Assembly (NCBI GenBank): GCA_958295915.1
Contig: OY282381.1
Span: forward strand, 3,308,722-3,372,721
Reading direction: 5' to 3'
From: an uncultured Caldilineaceae bacterium
GTDB lineage: Bacteria > Chloroflexota > Anaerolineae > Caldilineales > Caldilineaceae
Length of the DNA stretch: 64,000 bases
Below the pieces are notes generated by a model. The model saw only the letters and a program-made list of their open reading frames with translations, had not been told where the DNA came from and ran no database searches. The translations under genes and the position numbers were made by a program. This document shows positions 1 through 9,490 of this stretch, one piece after another (the first letter of the stretch is position 1; the number at the start of each line of letters is the position of its first letter).

Positions 1-1071
1 GCTCGGATGGCTGATACGTCTCTCAGTCAGTTCGCTGATGTGAATCAGCCCCTCGATGGTGTCATTTTCCAGACGGGCAAAGGCCCCGAAATGGACCAAT
101 TTTGTAGCCACGCCGCGCACAATCTGACCCACTTCATACCTGTCAGGCACTGTTTCCCACGGCTCCGGCAGCAGCCGGCGTAGGCTCAGGCCAATTCGTT
201 TGCGCTCCTGATCCACGTTCAGCACCATCACCTGGAGCTTCTGACCAATGGAGACCACTTCGCTCGGATGTCTGATTCGACCCCAGCTCAGTTCGCTCAG
301 ATGGATCAGGCCGTCGGCCCCACCCAGATTGACGAACGCGCCAAAGTCGGCCAGACTGCTCACGACGCCTTCGCACACACTGCGCTCCTCCAGCGATTCG
401 AGCAATTTTTCTTTCTGCTCCCGTCGCCATTCCCGTATCGCGACCCGCTCTGAAAGGATGAGCCGGTTACGACGGCGGTCCAGGTCGATCACCTTCATGC
501 GCAGTTCGTTATCCATCAGTTTCATCCAGCGATTGTCAGGCTCGCCTTCCGTGAGCTGCAATGCCTGACTTTCGCTACTCAATTGGCTGGCAGGTACGAA
601 GCCACGAACTTGCCCAATCTTGACAATCACTCCGCCCCGGTTGAAGCCGCTGACAGTGCCAGTGAATGTATCCTGCGATTCCAGTAACTCTTCGGCGTAT
701 TTCCAATCCCCCTCGGCCTTGGCCCTGGAAATACTGAGAAGGAGATTGCCGTCACGGTCTTCCCGCATCACATAGACCGGCACTTCATCGCCTATGGCCA
801 TCTCCCTGAACTCCTCTTCCAAACGATCAACCTCTCGTCCCGTGACAATCCCTTCAGATTTATATCCGATGTCTACCAGCAGCTCACCGGCTCGTTTATC
901 GACAACGATGCCATTACGGATGTCGCCCATCTGTGGCTGGTTTACATACGAATCATCAAACTCCTCCAGGAGCAATGCCATCGGATGGTCGTCCAGACTC
1001 GGTCCGACATCCCTTTCTAACAAAAAATCTGCGCTGGGTCCCATTACTGCTACTGTCTGCTGATTTGACAT
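1..1071 (-). CDS. rpsA: 30S ribosomal protein S1-like RNA-binding protein (C-terminus off the left edge)
   Basis: This is an open frame of 357 codons that runs off the left edge. It holds at least four S1/OB-fold repeats, at about residues 48-118, 129-205, 220-290 and 300-357. Repeats three and four carry the typical [20 protein letters not shown] and [20 protein letters not shown] patterns. The ATG at 1071 was chosen because a GGAGG ribosome site lies 13 bases upstream. Proteins of this type bind mRNA on the 30S subunit and aid initiation. Because the end is missing, a shorter S1-domain regulator cannot be excluded. Confidence 0.88.
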   Translation of the reverse strand, partial: MSNQQTVAVMGPSADFLLERDVGPSLDDHPMALLLEEFDDSYVNQPQMGDIRNGIVVDKRAGELLVDIGYKSEGIVTGREVDRLEEEFREMAIGDEVPVYVMREDRDGNLLLSISRAKAEGDWKYAEELLESQDTFTGTVSGFNRGGVIVKIGQVRGFVPASQLSSESQALQLTEGEPDNRWMKLMDNELRMKVIDLDRRRNRLILSERVAIREWRREQKEKLLESLEERSVCEGVVSSLADFGAFVNLGGADGLIHLSELSWGRIRHPSEVVSIGQKLQVMVLNVDQERKRIGLSLRRLLPEPWETVPDRYEVGQIVRGVATKLVHFGAFARLENDTIEGLIHISELTERRISHPS

Positions 1072-1319
1072 GACTGTCTGACTTCCTCCAATTACAATAA
1101 TAGAGTCACGCTATGATAGGTATGATGGTCGCTTTGCGAAACGATCACAACTATGATTTCGATTTGTTACACGCCAATCTGCCCGCTATTGGCGCGTTGA
1201 ATTCAACACTCGTATCCATGCAAGACACAGGCGCGCACTACCTGAACGGTAGAGGGGGGAAAGGAAAACTATGTCTTTTCTGTGGAAAGGTACTACGACT
1301 CGCCCAGCGAGAATGCGTT
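1072..1319. other. Intergenic stretch between the S1 and RidA genes
   Basis: About 250 bases between two minus-strand genes. It includes the S1 leader with its GGAGG site. A 72-codon plus-strand frame here lacks a ribosome site and resembles nothing I know. I see no convincing RNA gene, repeat or terminator. Confidence 0.5.
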
Positions 1320-1700
1320 TCAAGCGCGTAACGCGATCGCCTCAATCTCGATCAGCGCGCCAAGTGGCAGCGCGGCGACCTGCACCGTGCTCCGTGCGGG
1401 GGGATCACCTTGAAATGCTTCTGCGTAAATTTCGTTTACGGTGGAAAATTCTGCAATATCCGTAAGAAATATTGTCGTCTTAACGATATGCCCCATACTG
1501 GATCCGGCCGCGCCAAGGACAGCAGCGAGATTTTCCAGAACCTGACGGGTCTGTTCAACAATACCTGGTCGCAGTTGACCGGTTAGGGGATGAATCCCGA
1601 TCTGGCCAGAGGTAAAGATCAGGTGGTCCGTTGCGACAGCCTGGGAATATGGGCCGACTGCTGCAGGCGCTTTCTCTGTAAGAATGATCGTTTGTTTCAT
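1320..1700 (-). CDS. ridA: RidA family enamine/imine deaminase
   Basis: 126 residues, the usual length for the YjgF/YER057c/UK114 (Rid) family. The family hydrolyses reactive 2-aminoacrylate-type enamines and imines released by PLP enzymes in the cytosol, acting as a trimer. Visible signatures are VGPYSQA near residue 15, the substrate-binding Arg103 in PPARSTVQVAALP, and the acidic residues near 118-120. The next gene upstream on the same strand (1907-3145) encodes a Cys/Met-type PLP enzyme that could make such intermediates, so the pairing is functionally sensible. Whether they are co-transcribed is not shown, because about 200 bases separate them. Confidence 0.93.
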   Translation of the reverse strand: MKQTIILTEKAPAAVGPYSQAVATDHLIFTSGQIGIHPLTGQLRPGIVEQTRQVLENLAAVLGAAGSSMGHIVKTTIFLTDIAEFSTVNEIYAEAFQGDPPARSTVQVAALPLGALIEIEAIALRA

Positions 1701-1747
1701 GCGCAGGATCAGCGAACATACTGCTGAATGGTATCGTTCCTGGGATC

Positions 1748-1764
1748 GTGGGCGTCTCGCCCAC
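1748..1764. repeat. Palindromic repeat, family A copy 1
   Basis: A 6-bp stem GTGGGC/GCCCAC closes on the loop GTCTC. Two other copies, at 5867-5883 and 63863-63879, have the same loop but different, still paired stems. It lies in the gap between the PLP enzyme and RidA genes. Confidence 0.8.
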
Positions 1765-1906
1765 CCCTTGTCACCTCAATCACACAGAAAACCGGGCAAT
1801 ATTCAGTCTATTGCAGGTCTCTCCCATTGTATTCTACCCTATATCATATGTCAAAATCCCATTGCGCTGTTGCCAGTCTCGCCTCCCGCCCTCCCCTACC
1901 TGCCTG

Positions 1907-3145
1907 TCAACTTCCCAATGCCGCGTAGATATCCGCGCAAATATCCTCTGGATCCTCCGCGCCGACGGCCAGACGCACCAATCCATCGGCTATGCCGACC
2001 GCAGCCCGCTGGGCCGGCGACAAGGCCCGGTGGGAGGAATGGCTCGGGTACAGAACCAGCGAATAGACATCGCCGACGGTTGTGGCCGGTTGGACCATCT
2101 GTAACGCCTCGAGAAAGCGAAAGACATCTTCCTGGCCCGCGTCTTTCAGCTCGCAGGCGACGACCGCGCCATACCCAGCATACCCGAACAGCCGACCGGC
2201 CAGTTCGTGCTGGGGATGTTCAGGCAGACCCGGGTAGCGCACCTGCGCGAGGGCCGGATGACGGCTCAACTGCTCGGCGACGACACAGGCGTTGCGGCAT
2301 TGACGCTCCATCCGCAGCGGCAGAGTTTTGATCCCCCGGTGCAGCAGCCAGGCTTCGTGGGGGCCAAGATTGCCACCGGTCTTTTTCAGATACTCCCAAA
2401 AGGCGGAACGCAGATCATTGCGCGCCACAACCACGCCCCCCAGCACATCCCCGTGGCCACCAATATACTTTGTGGCGCTGTGGATAACGACATCGACGCC
2501 ATGGACGAGGGGACGGAAGAGCATGGGGGTGGCAAAGGTATTGTCCACCAGTAGACGGGCGCCGTAGGCGTGGCACAACTCCGCAAGCCGCGGGATATCC
2601 ACAATCTTGAGTAAGGGATTGGATATCGTCTCCACAATCAGAACTGTCGGCGCGTCTTGGGCAAGCATCCGCTCGACTGTGTTCAGATCCGTTGCATCGA
2701 CAAAGACGCCTTTCACACCATATTGGGGCCACAGCCCATCTACCAGGGAGTAGGTCGCGCCGTAGCAATCCTGCGCCGCGGCCACAGTTGCGCCGGCCCG
2801 TACTCCGCAGGCAGCCATTGCCAGGTGGATCGCCGCCATGCCGCTACTGGTGGCAAGCGCGAAGCACTCAGCGGCCCGTTCCGGCATATCGTGACATTCC
2901 AATTCCACCATTGCCTTTTCAAAGGCAGCCACCGTCGGATTGCCGTAGCGCCCGTACACGTATAGATTGGGGTCGCCGCCTAGCGCATCGTCCAGATGGG
3001 CGCTGTCGTCGTAGATGTAGCCGATACTGGGGTCGATCCCACCGACAACCGGCGTCGATCTTATGCGCTTGGCTCGCGGGGCATATCGACGAATTTCGCC
3101 CCCGTGGACGGCCTTGCTAATGAATGATTTGGGAGAAAATGGCAT
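1907..3145 (-). CDS. Trans-sulfuration family PLP-dependent enzyme (cystathionine gamma-synthase / methionine gamma-lyase type)
   Basis: 412 residues, normal for the Cys/Met metabolism PLP family. Lys226 in HSATKYIGGHGDVLGG is the expected internal aldimine lysine, and Asp201 in DNTFATP is the residue that contacts the PLP ring nitrogen. The YGRYGNPT motif near residue 64 is the family's N-terminal active-site loop. Members catalyse gamma- or beta-replacement or elimination on cystathionine, homocysteine, O-acylhomoserine or methionine. The sequence alone does not settle which reaction. The start ATG matches the ordered N-terminus. RidA nearby may detoxify its enamine products. Confidence 0.9.
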   Translation of the reverse strand: MPFSPKSFISKAVHGGEIRRYAPRAKRIRSTPVVGGIDPSIGYIYDDSAHLDDALGGDPNLYVYGRYGNPTVAAFEKAMVELECHDMPERAAECFALATSSGMAAIHLAMAACGVRAGATVAAAQDCYGATYSLVDGLWPQYGVKGVFVDATDLNTVERMLAQDAPTVLIVETISNPLLKIVDIPRLAELCHAYGARLLVDNTFATPMLFRPLVHGVDVVIHSATKYIGGHGDVLGGVVVARNDLRSAFWEYLKKTGGNLGPHEAWLLHRGIKTLPLRMERQCRNACVVAEQLSRHPALAQVRYPGLPEHPQHELAGRLFGYAGYGAVVACELKDAGQEDVFRFLEALQMVQPATTVGDVYSLVLYPSHSSHRALSPAQRAAVGIADGLVRLAVGAEDPEDICADIYAALGS

Positions 3146-3196
3146 AGTTGGGCGAAGAATGGAATACAGTGGCGGCGCGTATAACGTACAATCCGG

Positions 3197-4210
3197 TCAT
3201 GATGAGTAGATCATCGGCAGACTGCGGCGCATAATTTCGTAGTTTTCCAGCGCCCGGCCTGCGCCCAATGCCACACAGGCCATTGGGTTCTCGGCAACAT
3301 AGGCAGGCACGCCGGTTTCCTGCGTGAAAAGCGAGGCGATCATACGCAGCTGCGCGCCGCCGCCGGTGATTACCATGCCCCGGTCGATAATATCGGCGGC
3401 GAGCTCCGGCGGAGCCTTTTCCAAGGTCGCCCGCACAGTGCTGACGATCGCCTGGAGAGGCTCCATCATCGCTTCTGTGGCCTCGCTGTTTGTGATTTCG
3501 ATGGTTTTCGGCAGACCGTTAATCTGATCCCGCCCCCGCACTTCGATCCCGCGGTCTTCCTCCGCGGGCAGGGCAGAGCCGATGGCGATTTTGATCTCCT
3601 CAGCGGTCTGGTCACCGATCAGCAGGTTGTACTTCTTGCGGATGTAGTTGACGATCGACTCATCCAGACGGTTACCGCCCACCCGCACACTGCTCCAAAC
3701 CACGATATCGTACATAGAAACGATAGCGGATTCGGTTGTGCCGCCGCCCATATCCACCACCATATTTCCCGTCGGCGTGCCGATAGGCAGCCCCGCGCCA
3801 TAGGCGGCAGCCAAAGGTTCGGGGATCAGATAGGCCGCGCCGGCCCCAGCCTGCATGGCCGCATCGTGGACGGCGCGCTCTTCAACCGAAGTAACGCCGC
3901 GGGGCGTGCTAATCATGATCTTCGGTTTGAACAGAGGCAACCGACCGGCAATCTTCTGAATGAAGTAGCGCAGCATCGCTTCCGTCACAACGAAATCGGC
4001 GATGACGCCATCGCGCATAGGGCGTGCGACTTCGATACTCTCCGGAGTACGGCCCAACATATCATAGGCCTCATGGCCCACAGCCACCATCTTATTGATC
4101 CGCTCGCGGATGGCGACAACGGATGGCTCATGCAAAACGATCCCCCGACCCCGGACATGCACAAGCACATTGACTGTGCCGAGATCGATCCCGATCTGCT
4201 TTTCAAACAT
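3197..4210 (-). CDS. mreB: MreB-like rod shape-determining actin homologue
   Basis: About 337 residues from the chosen start. The phosphate-1 loop [10 protein letters not shown] is at the very N-terminus, followed by [11 protein letters not shown] (phosphate 2) and [11 protein letters not shown] (adenosine motif). MreB forms membrane-attached filaments that guide cell-wall elongation, or cell shape in general. A GTG at 4255 would add 15 residues. I prefer the ATG at 4210 because a promoter at 4266-4295 would place the transcript start almost on top of the GTG. There is no adjacent mreC/mreD, so this is a solitary MreB. Confidence 0.92.
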   Translation of the reverse strand: MFEKQIGIDLGTVNVLVHVRGRGIVLHEPSVVAIRERINKMVAVGHEAYDMLGRTPESIEVARPMRDGVIADFVVTEAMLRYFIQKIAGRLPLFKPKIMISTPRGVTSVEERAVHDAAMQAGAGAAYLIPEPLAAAYGAGLPIGTPTGNMVVDMGGGTTESAIVSMYDIVVWSSVRVGGNRLDESIVNYIRKKYNLLIGDQTAEEIKIAIGSALPAEEDRGIEVRGRDQINGLPKTIEITNSEATEAMMEPLQAIVSTVRATLEKAPPELAADIIDRGMVITGGGAQLRMIASLFTQETGVPAYVAENPMACVALGAGRALENYEIMRRSLPMIYSS

Positions 4211-4265
4211 AGACGTTATCTGTATCTGTTTATGGGCAAAGACATACCGTTCCACTTATCCAAAC

Positions 4266-4295
4266 ATTATAGCTTCACTTGATCAGGCAAGACAA
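4266..4295 (-). promoter_or_regulatory. Sigma-70-type promoter for mreB
   Basis: On the minus strand TTGTCT (4290-4295) and a perfect TATAAT (4266-4271) are separated by 18 bases. The predicted start lies about 50 bases before the mreB ATG. Confidence 0.6.
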
Positions 4296-4300
4296 ATGTG

Positions 4301-4350
4301 ACCACTGATTCGTGTGATTCATGTGATTGCCATGATAACTGCGCCCACTG
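4301..4350. repeat. GATT-rich dispersed repeat, copy 1
   Basis: Nearly identical for about 44 bases to 4592-4635 (shared core TGTGATTCATGTGATTGCC). The copies bracket the small membrane protein gene at 4413-4583. Confidence 0.8.
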
Positions 4351-4412
4351 AATCGTCAAGGTATATTCGCGTTGGTCAGGCCTGATGGCTGTATACCAAC
4401 CCCGCCCACCCA

Positions 4413-4583
4413 CTACCGTCCCCGCTGGACATAGCTAAACGCGCCGAACAGGCCGAGGATCAGCCCGACGAGGGAGGCGCTGTAGGAGACGAAGCCGAGC
4501 AAAAAACTGGCTTCGACCAGTCGAATTACCATCGCAAACGCACTCAGAAAGCCGAACAGGAGCAACAGAAATCCATAGACCAT
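4413..4583 (-). CDS. Small two-helix membrane protein, unknown function
   Basis: A 56-residue frame from the ATG at 4583, with two hydrophobic helices (about residues 2-19 and 27-46) and a basic tail, VQRGR. A longer start at 4613 reads back into a dispersed repeat and was rejected. The ribosome site is weak. The gene is bracketed by direct repeats (4301-4350 and 4592-4680). I do not recognise the family. It could be a genuine small membrane protein or a chance frame, and the hydrophobic pattern favours the former. Confidence 0.45.
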   Translation of the reverse strand: MVYGFLLLLFGFLSAFAMVIRLVEASFLLGFVSYSASLVGLILGLFGAFSYVQRGR

Positions 4584-4591
4584 CAAGTGTA

Positions 4592-4680
4592 ACCACTGAT
4601 TTGTGTGATTCATGTGATTGCCATGATAACTGCGACCACCGATTTGTGTGGTTCATATGACTGTCGTGATAACGGCAGTT
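4592..4680. repeat. GATT-rich dispersed repeat, copies 2 and 3 in tandem
   Basis: 4592-4635 closely matches 4301-4350. 4636-4680 is a diverged tandem copy (ACCACCGATTTGTGTGGTTC). No coding role is evident. Confidence 0.75.
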
Positions 4681-4709
4681 CATCATCTTCAGCATATAAA
4701 TCAAGTGAA

Positions 4710-5792
4710 TCAAGGGTCAGATTTCACAGGCGAATCTTTATACAGCCAACAACCGGCGCGATGGTCCAGTTCCGGCTCGAAATCCGGCGGGATTTCCAAC
4801 TCGCACAAATTCTGCATAAAATGAGTGCAGCGAGGGTGAAAGCGGCAACCGGACGGCGGTTGAACCAGACTGGGCGGCTCGCCGGGCGGCACATCGCGAA
4901 AGACGCGCGCATTGTTCGAGTCCGGGTCAGAAATCGCTGCCAGCAGCGCGCGCGTATACGGATGTAGGGGGTTGCGCAGCAGATCGTCCATCCGGGCCTG
5001 CTCGACGATCTCGCCGGCGTACATGACAAAGATACGTTCAGAGAAATAGCGTACGGTCGACAGGTCGTGGGTGATATAGACAACTGCCAGATTGTGGGAT
5101 CGCTGTAGCCCTTGCAACAGGTGTAAAATCTCCACCCGCACAGACATATCCAACATAGAAACCGGCTCGTCCGCCACAATCATACGCGGGCGCAGCAGCA
5201 TCGCCCGCGCAATTACAACCCGCTGCTGTTGTCCCCCGCTGAGCATATGGGGAAATCTCGGCAAAATGTCCTCGACAGGGCTCAGCCTGACCTCCTCCAT
5301 TACCTCGCGGATACGCTCCTGCCGGACAGTATCCTTCATGCCGCCGTGAATTTTCAGCGGTTCTTCAAGAATGCGGCGAATGTCCATGAACGGCGGCAAG
5401 GCGCCGAACGGGTCCTGTTGCACATAGCCCACCTGGGAGCGGTACCACTGCATCTCTTTGCCGCTCAGCGCACTGAGATCGCGCCCCTCAAACACCACTG
5501 AGCCGTCCGTTGGCCTGTGCAGGCCCAGAATCGTCTTCATCAGCGTGGACTTGCCGCAGCCACTCTCGCCGACGATTGCGATCGCTTCCCCCGCGTGCAG
5601 ATCGAAGCTGACATCATCCACAGCCCGCACAGTGCCGGCGCGGCCAAAGCCCCAGCGCTTCAGTTCAAACCATGTGCGCAGATTGCGGATGGAGAGGAGC
5701 GGTTGAATGCGCCTCTGCTCGAAAGAGGCGCGGAGCGGCTCTGGCGATTCAGCAGAGCGAACGTTCGGATCGGGCGCTAAAGAAGATTTCAT
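4710..5792 (-). CDS. Peptide/oligosaccharide-type ABC transporter ATP-binding protein (DppF/OppF type)
   Basis: About 360 residues. Numbered from the ATG at 5792, Walker [10 protein letters not shown] is near residue 75, signature LSGGQQQRVV near 184 and Walker B with DEP near 208. The C-terminal oligopeptide/dipeptide extension has the CRFHPRCTHFMQNLC cysteine motif. It powers import through a PepT-family permease pair. It is the last gene of the operon that begins with the binding protein at 14372-16132. A palindromic element (5709-5731) lies in frame in the variable N-terminus. A GTG at 5837 would extend it, but without a ribosome site. Confidence 0.93.
   Translation of the reverse strand: MKSSLAPDPNVRSAESPEPLRASFEQRRIQPLLSIRNLRTWFELKRWGFGRAGTVRAVDDVSFDLHAGEAIAIVGESGCGKSTLMKTILGLHRPTDGSVVFEGRDLSALSGKEMQWYRSQVGYVQQDPFGALPPFMDIRRILEEPLKIHGGMKDTVRQERIREVMEEVRLSPVEDILPRFPHMLSGGQQQRVVIARAMLLRPRMIVADEPVSMLDMSVRVEILHLLQGLQRSHNLAVVYITHDLSTVRYFSERIFVMYAGEIVEQARMDDLLRNPLHPYTRALLAAISDPDSNNARVFRDVPPGEPPSLVQPPSGCRFHPRCTHFMQNLCELEIPPDFEPELDHRAGCWLYKDSPVKSDP
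5709..5731. repeat. Intragenic palindrome GCGCCTCT...AGAGGCGC, copy 1
   Basis: A perfect 8-bp stem with a 7-base loop. A 28-base match to this element occurs in inverse orientation at 49809-49831, inside another coding sequence and in a different reading frame. Confidence 0.85.
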
Positions 5793-5866
5793 TGCCAGAC
5801 TTTCTGATCGTAAAGCGGGAGATGCCCTCTGGGCCACTCAGCATCGCGCGCCGCAACCCTGGGAGC

Positions 5867-5883
5867 GCGGGCGTCTCGCCCGC
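5867..5883. repeat. Palindromic repeat, family A copy 2
   Basis: Stem GCGGGC/GCCCGC around the loop GTCTC. It lies in the short gap between two ABC ATPase genes, so it would be in the transcript between the cistrons. Confidence 0.8.
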
Positions 5884-5904
5884 ATCCGCGCAGAAGGCGC
5901 GCGA

Positions 5905-6888
5905 TCATTGGTTGTCTCCGTTTTGATGGAGCCAGCACTTCACCTGTTGTCGATGGCCGGCTTCGAGCAGGGCCGGATCGGTGTCGCAGAGCGCAAAGCG
6001 GTGGGCGCAGCGGGGCGCAAAGCGGCAACCAGGGGGCAGGTCCAGCAGGCTGGGCGGCTGGCCGCTGATAAACTCCGGTTTCTCCACCTGGCGCAGTTTG
6101 GGAACGCTGGCCATCAATTTCTGAGAATAGGGATGTAACGGTTCGACAAAGAAATGTTCGGCGTCGTTCAGTTCCACCAGTTGACCGGCGTACATGACCG
6201 CGGCCCGGTCGGCCAGCTCGCTCGATGCGCCGATGTCGTGCGTGATAAGAATAAAGCTGGTGGATGTTTCCTGTTTGACGCGTTTGAGAACGTTCATAAT
6301 ATTGGCCTGGGTCAGCACATCCAGCGCAGATGTCGGCTCGTCGAGAATGATCAGATCCGGGTTCGTCACCAGCGCCATGGCGATGGCAACCCGCTGGCGC
6401 ATACCGCCGCTGAGTTCAAAGGCATAGCGGTTGAGGAAATCCGCCGGGACGCCCACGTGCCGGAAGGCCTCGACGGTCTGTTCAAGGGCCGCGGCGCGCC
6501 GTATGCCGGAATGGACAAGCAACGGTTCGGCCACCTGATCACCCACCTTCAAGACCGGATTGAGAGAGTTCATGGCCGCTTGCGGCACCAGCGAAATCTT
6601 CACCCAACGCACCTGCTCCCGATACTCTTCGTCGGTCAACTGCATCACATCCTGGCCGTTCAGCAACACTCGGCCGGAGAAGGTGTGGACATTGCGGGGC
6701 AGCAGACGCAGAATGGCTTTGGTCAGAGAAGTCTTCCCACAGCCCGACTCGCCCAGAATCACCATGGCTTCGTTGTGGTGGAGGGTCAGGTCGACGCTAT
6801 CGACAGCGCGCAGAACGCCCTGGAGCGTACGGAAATAGAGACGTAGGTCCTCGATCTGCAGGAGCGCCTGCTCGCTTTGCGCCATCAC
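5905..6888 (-). CDS. Peptide-type ABC transporter ATP-binding protein (DppD/OppD type)
   Basis: 327 residues with Walker [10 protein letters not shown], signature [12 protein letters not shown], Walker B DLIILDEPTSALD and the C-terminal CRFAPRCAHRFALC motif of the oligopeptide/dipeptide subfamily. It pairs with the ATPase at 4710-5792 to energise the operon's permeases. Its start overlaps the stop of the permease gene by four bases (ATGA), which indicates translational coupling. Substrate specificity cannot be read from the ATPase. Confidence 0.94.
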   Translation of the reverse strand: MMAQSEQALLQIEDLRLYFRTLQGVLRAVDSVDLTLHHNEAMVILGESGCGKTSLTKAILRLLPRNVHTFSGRVLLNGQDVMQLTDEEYREQVRWVKISLVPQAAMNSLNPVLKVGDQVAEPLLVHSGIRRAAALEQTVEAFRHVGVPADFLNRYAFELSGGMRQRVAIAMALVTNPDLIILDEPTSALDVLTQANIMNVLKRVKQETSTSFILITHDIGASSELADRAAVMYAGQLVELNDAEHFFVEPLHPYSQKLMASVPKLRQVEKPEFISGQPPSLLDLPPGCRFAPRCAHRFALCDTDPALLEAGHRQQVKCWLHQNGDNQ

Positions 6889-8231
6889 AGCTCTCTCAAT
6901 CTGGGGTTAAAGATTCTGTCCAGCGCGAAGCCCACCATGGCAAAGCCGAGGCCGGAGAGGAGCAACAGCGCGGCGGGTTCCAACACCCAATAGTAATGGC
7001 CCTGATACAGCGCGCCGTTGGTGCGGGCATCGCTCAAAACTTTACCCCATGTAGGCAGCACCGGATCGCCCAGATTCAGCACGGCCAGCGTGGCTTCCAG
7101 GAAGACAAAAGAGGGGATCAGCACCACAAACTGGGGCACCAGAATCGGAATGATGCGGGGGATGAGATACAGGAAAATGATGCGGAAATTGCCGGCCCCG
7201 TACGCCTGCGCCGCTTCGATGTAGGGTGATTCTTTTACCTGCAAGAAGATAGCCCGATAGCTTTTAATGCCTGGGCTGAAGATGCCCAGCAGGATCACGA
7301 CGCCGAGCATCACCCAGATGCTGCGCGAGTAAAAGGCGCCGATCATAATCAGGATCGGCAGCCCCGGCAAGATCATATTGACTTCGGTAACGCGCTGGAT
7401 GACCGCATCAATCAGATTCCCGAACCAAACACCGATGGCGGCAATAATCAGTGTGCTGACGACCGAACCGACTGCGGCCAGCAGGCCAAAGGCCAGCGCG
7501 ACCGGCGTTCCCCACATGAGAGCCAGTGTCAGGTCCCGCCGCCGGTGATCCGTGCCGGCCAGACCATAGACCTGTCCATAGATCACCAGGCGAGCGTCCA
7601 CATCCGATTCATCTTCGAAGGCCAGCCCCGCGGCCACCAGTTGATAGACGCCCTGTAGCGGTTTGGGGTCGTCGCCCGCTTCCGGATCGGCGAACAGACC
7701 GATTTCGGGTTTTAGCCCCTTCAGGCGACGTTCCAGCTTGCTCTCTTGCGAGAAGCGCACCGTCGCCGAGCGTTCTACAGTGACATCCGCCACCCGAATC
7801 TCCCGCCCGTCCGGGGTCAGCCAGGTAAGCGATACCAAGGGCCGTTTCTGGTCGTACTTGGAGGTAAGGAAAAGGGAGATCTCTTGCGGAAACTCGTCGG
7901 CTGTGTAGTCGAAGGTGAATGTGGTGATGATATCCGTCATGCCGTCGGAAACCGCCTGCCGGGTCTTGGTTACCAAGTCGCTTTCCGTGTCCAGAATAAG
8001 CGTATCCGGGAGGTTGACGCCGGGGAAGAGATTCACCCAACTCGGCAAGGCGTTGCGAGGCGTTTCCAGCCATACCCCTTCGCCCCCCCGCCAAAGCCTG
8101 ATCGCTTCGCTATATGGGATGGCGATGACCGTATAGATCGAAAGAAGCACCAGCGCGGCGATAATGAGCAGTCCGGCGATGGCGGAGGGATAGCGGGAGA
8201 GAGCGGAAAGAGTACGTCGCGCAGCGGTCAT
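6885..8231 (-). CDS. ABC transporter permease, DppC type, with a large extracytoplasmic insertion
   Basis: 448 residues from the ATG at 8231, which overlaps the previous stop by four bases. One helix at about 17-37 is followed by an extracytoplasmic segment of roughly 170 residues, absent from typical DppC proteins of about 300 residues. The usual multi-helix permease core then follows, with the EAA-type loop AAQAYGAGNFRIIFLYLIPRI. The upstream 71 residues of the raw open frame are a shadow of the previous gene. The insert may help dock the unusually large binding protein 9491-12061; that is inference. Confidence 0.9.
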   Translation of the reverse strand: MTAARRTLSALSRYPSAIAGLLIIAALVLLSIYTVIAIPYSEAIRLWRGGEGVWLETPRNALPSWVNLFPGVNLPDTLILDTESDLVTKTRQAVSDGMTDIITTFTFDYTADEFPQEISLFLTSKYDQKRPLVSLTWLTPDGREIRVADVTVERSATVRFSQESKLERRLKGLKPEIGLFADPEAGDDPKPLQGVYQLVAAGLAFEDESDVDARLVIYGQVYGLAGTDHRRRDLTLALMWGTPVALAFGLLAAVGSVVSTLIIAAIGVWFGNLIDAVIQRVTEVNMILPGLPILIMIGAFYSRSIWVMLGVVILLGIFSPGIKSYRAIFLQVKESPYIEAAQAYGAGNFRIIFLYLIPRIIPILVPQFVVLIPSFVFLEATLAVLNLGDPVLPTWGKVLSDARTNGALYQGHYYWVLEPAALLLLSGLGFAMVGFALDRIFNPRLREL

Positions 8232-9370
8232 ACTCGGCCCCCTTGGTTGCCGCCCACCCTCACCCGAGGGTCGATCAGCGCGTACACGATATCCAGGAAG
8301 AAGACCGTGATGCCCAGCAGATAGGCATAGATGACGGTGGAGCCGACGATGACAGATGTCTCGAAGATGTTGGTCGCCTGGTAGAAGAGGCGGCCCAGCC
8401 CCGGCCAGTTGAAGACGGCTTCGAGCACGATCGAGCCTGTCCACAGGGTGATAATAGACAGAGCGAAGCCGGTGACGATCGTGGGCAGAGTCGGTCGCAG
8501 AATGTATCGCCGCTCAATGGCGCGGGAAGACAGCCCTTTGGCGCGCGCCATCTCCACATAATCTTCGCTCGAATAGATCAGGAAAAAAGTGCGCCAGGAA
8601 TAGATGCTGAGAAAGACGGCGCTGACGACGATTGCGCTGACAGGCAGAATCAGATGTTTGAGAACGCTCAGGGAATAGTCGATGATCGAGTCCGGCGGGG
8701 GCGCGTCAACCAATCCGCCGAAGGGCAGTAGGCCAAGCATGGCGGCGAAAATCAGAATCAGAAACAGCCCGTAGAACCAACTGGGCGCAGCCGATGTGGG
8801 CGCCAGCGCGATGATGATGCGGTCAAGCAAGCTGCCATAGTTGCGGGAGAGGGCGAGCGCAGCGAAGATCGCCAGAAAAAAGAGCGAAAACTGCGCGGTG
8901 GCAAAAAGCAAGAGAGTAGGCGGCAACCGCTCCAGAATAATCAGACGCACCTGCCGGGAGCCGCTGTCGCTGGCCATATTATCGGCTCGCCCCAGGTTCA
9001 GGGTCAAGGCATCGGAGAGATAGCGGAAGCTGCGAATCAGAAATGGCTGATCCAGTCCCATGCGCTTTTCCTGCAAACTGATCAACTTGTCGATATGGTT
9101 CTGGCGTTCAGCCGAGGTCATCTCCTTCAGGGCCGGATCCAGCCCAACCCCGATCGCCACCTGCTCACGAATGAACCCTTTCCGCATTTCGTCCACGTAA
9201 CCGCCCATATTGGCGATCATGATCGTCAGATAGACGCCGACCACGACCGTTGCGAAGAGCGCGATCAGCCGTACCAATGAGTACTGCGCCACGCGCACGA
9301 GCGCGCTCGGCGCTTTGGTCTTTTCTTCGGTTTTGACGCCCGGCTGCAGGGGCAGAGCAGTTTCTGTCAT
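8228..9370 (-). CDS. ABC transporter permease, DppB type
   Basis: About 380 residues from the ATG at 9370, chosen because GAGG lies nine bases upstream and the residues before it read through a hairpin repeat. It has an N-terminal helix, an extracytoplasmic segment of about 100 residues, and a C-terminal permease domain with the EAA-type loop EMARAKGLSSRAIERRYILR. It forms the heterodimeric channel with the product of 6885-8231, whose start codon overlaps its stop. Confidence 0.92.
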   Translation of the reverse strand: MTETALPLQPGVKTEEKTKAPSALVRVAQYSLVRLIALFATVVVGVYLTIMIANMGGYVDEMRKGFIREQVAIGVGLDPALKEMTSAERQNHIDKLISLQEKRMGLDQPFLIRSFRYLSDALTLNLGRADNMASDSGSRQVRLIILERLPPTLLLFATAQFSLFFLAIFAALALSRNYGSLLDRIIIALAPTSAAPSWFYGLFLILIFAAMLGLLPFGGLVDAPPPDSIIDYSLSVLKHLILPVSAIVVSAVFLSIYSWRTFFLIYSSEDYVEMARAKGLSSRAIERRYILRPTLPTIVTGFALSIITLWTGSIVLEAVFNWPGLGRLFYQATNIFETSVIVGSTVIYAYLLGITVFFLDIVYALIDPRVRVGGNQGGRV

Positions 9371-9437
9371 AGGGCATCCTCGCTGATGACAACACAAGAG
9401 GTTGGGCTGAACGCTACAGGTTCGGCCCAACCATCTC

Positions 9438-9486
9438 ATTGGATGGCTCTGCCTCCCATCCGTCGGGCATCGCAGAGCCATCCAAT
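9438..9486. repeat. Long intercistronic hairpin, family B copy 1
   Basis: A perfect 15-bp stem (9438-9452 with 9472-9486) and a 19-base loop. It sits between the binding-protein stop and the permease start. A second member at 39238-39284 shares the loop and outer stem but has a different, compensated inner stem. Confidence 0.88.
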
Positions 9487-9490
9487 CGAC

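Noticed and set aside
1113-1331. 72-codon plus-strand frame between the S1 and RidA genes
   Set aside because: No ribosome site and no recognisable features; it overlaps the end of RidA in antisense.
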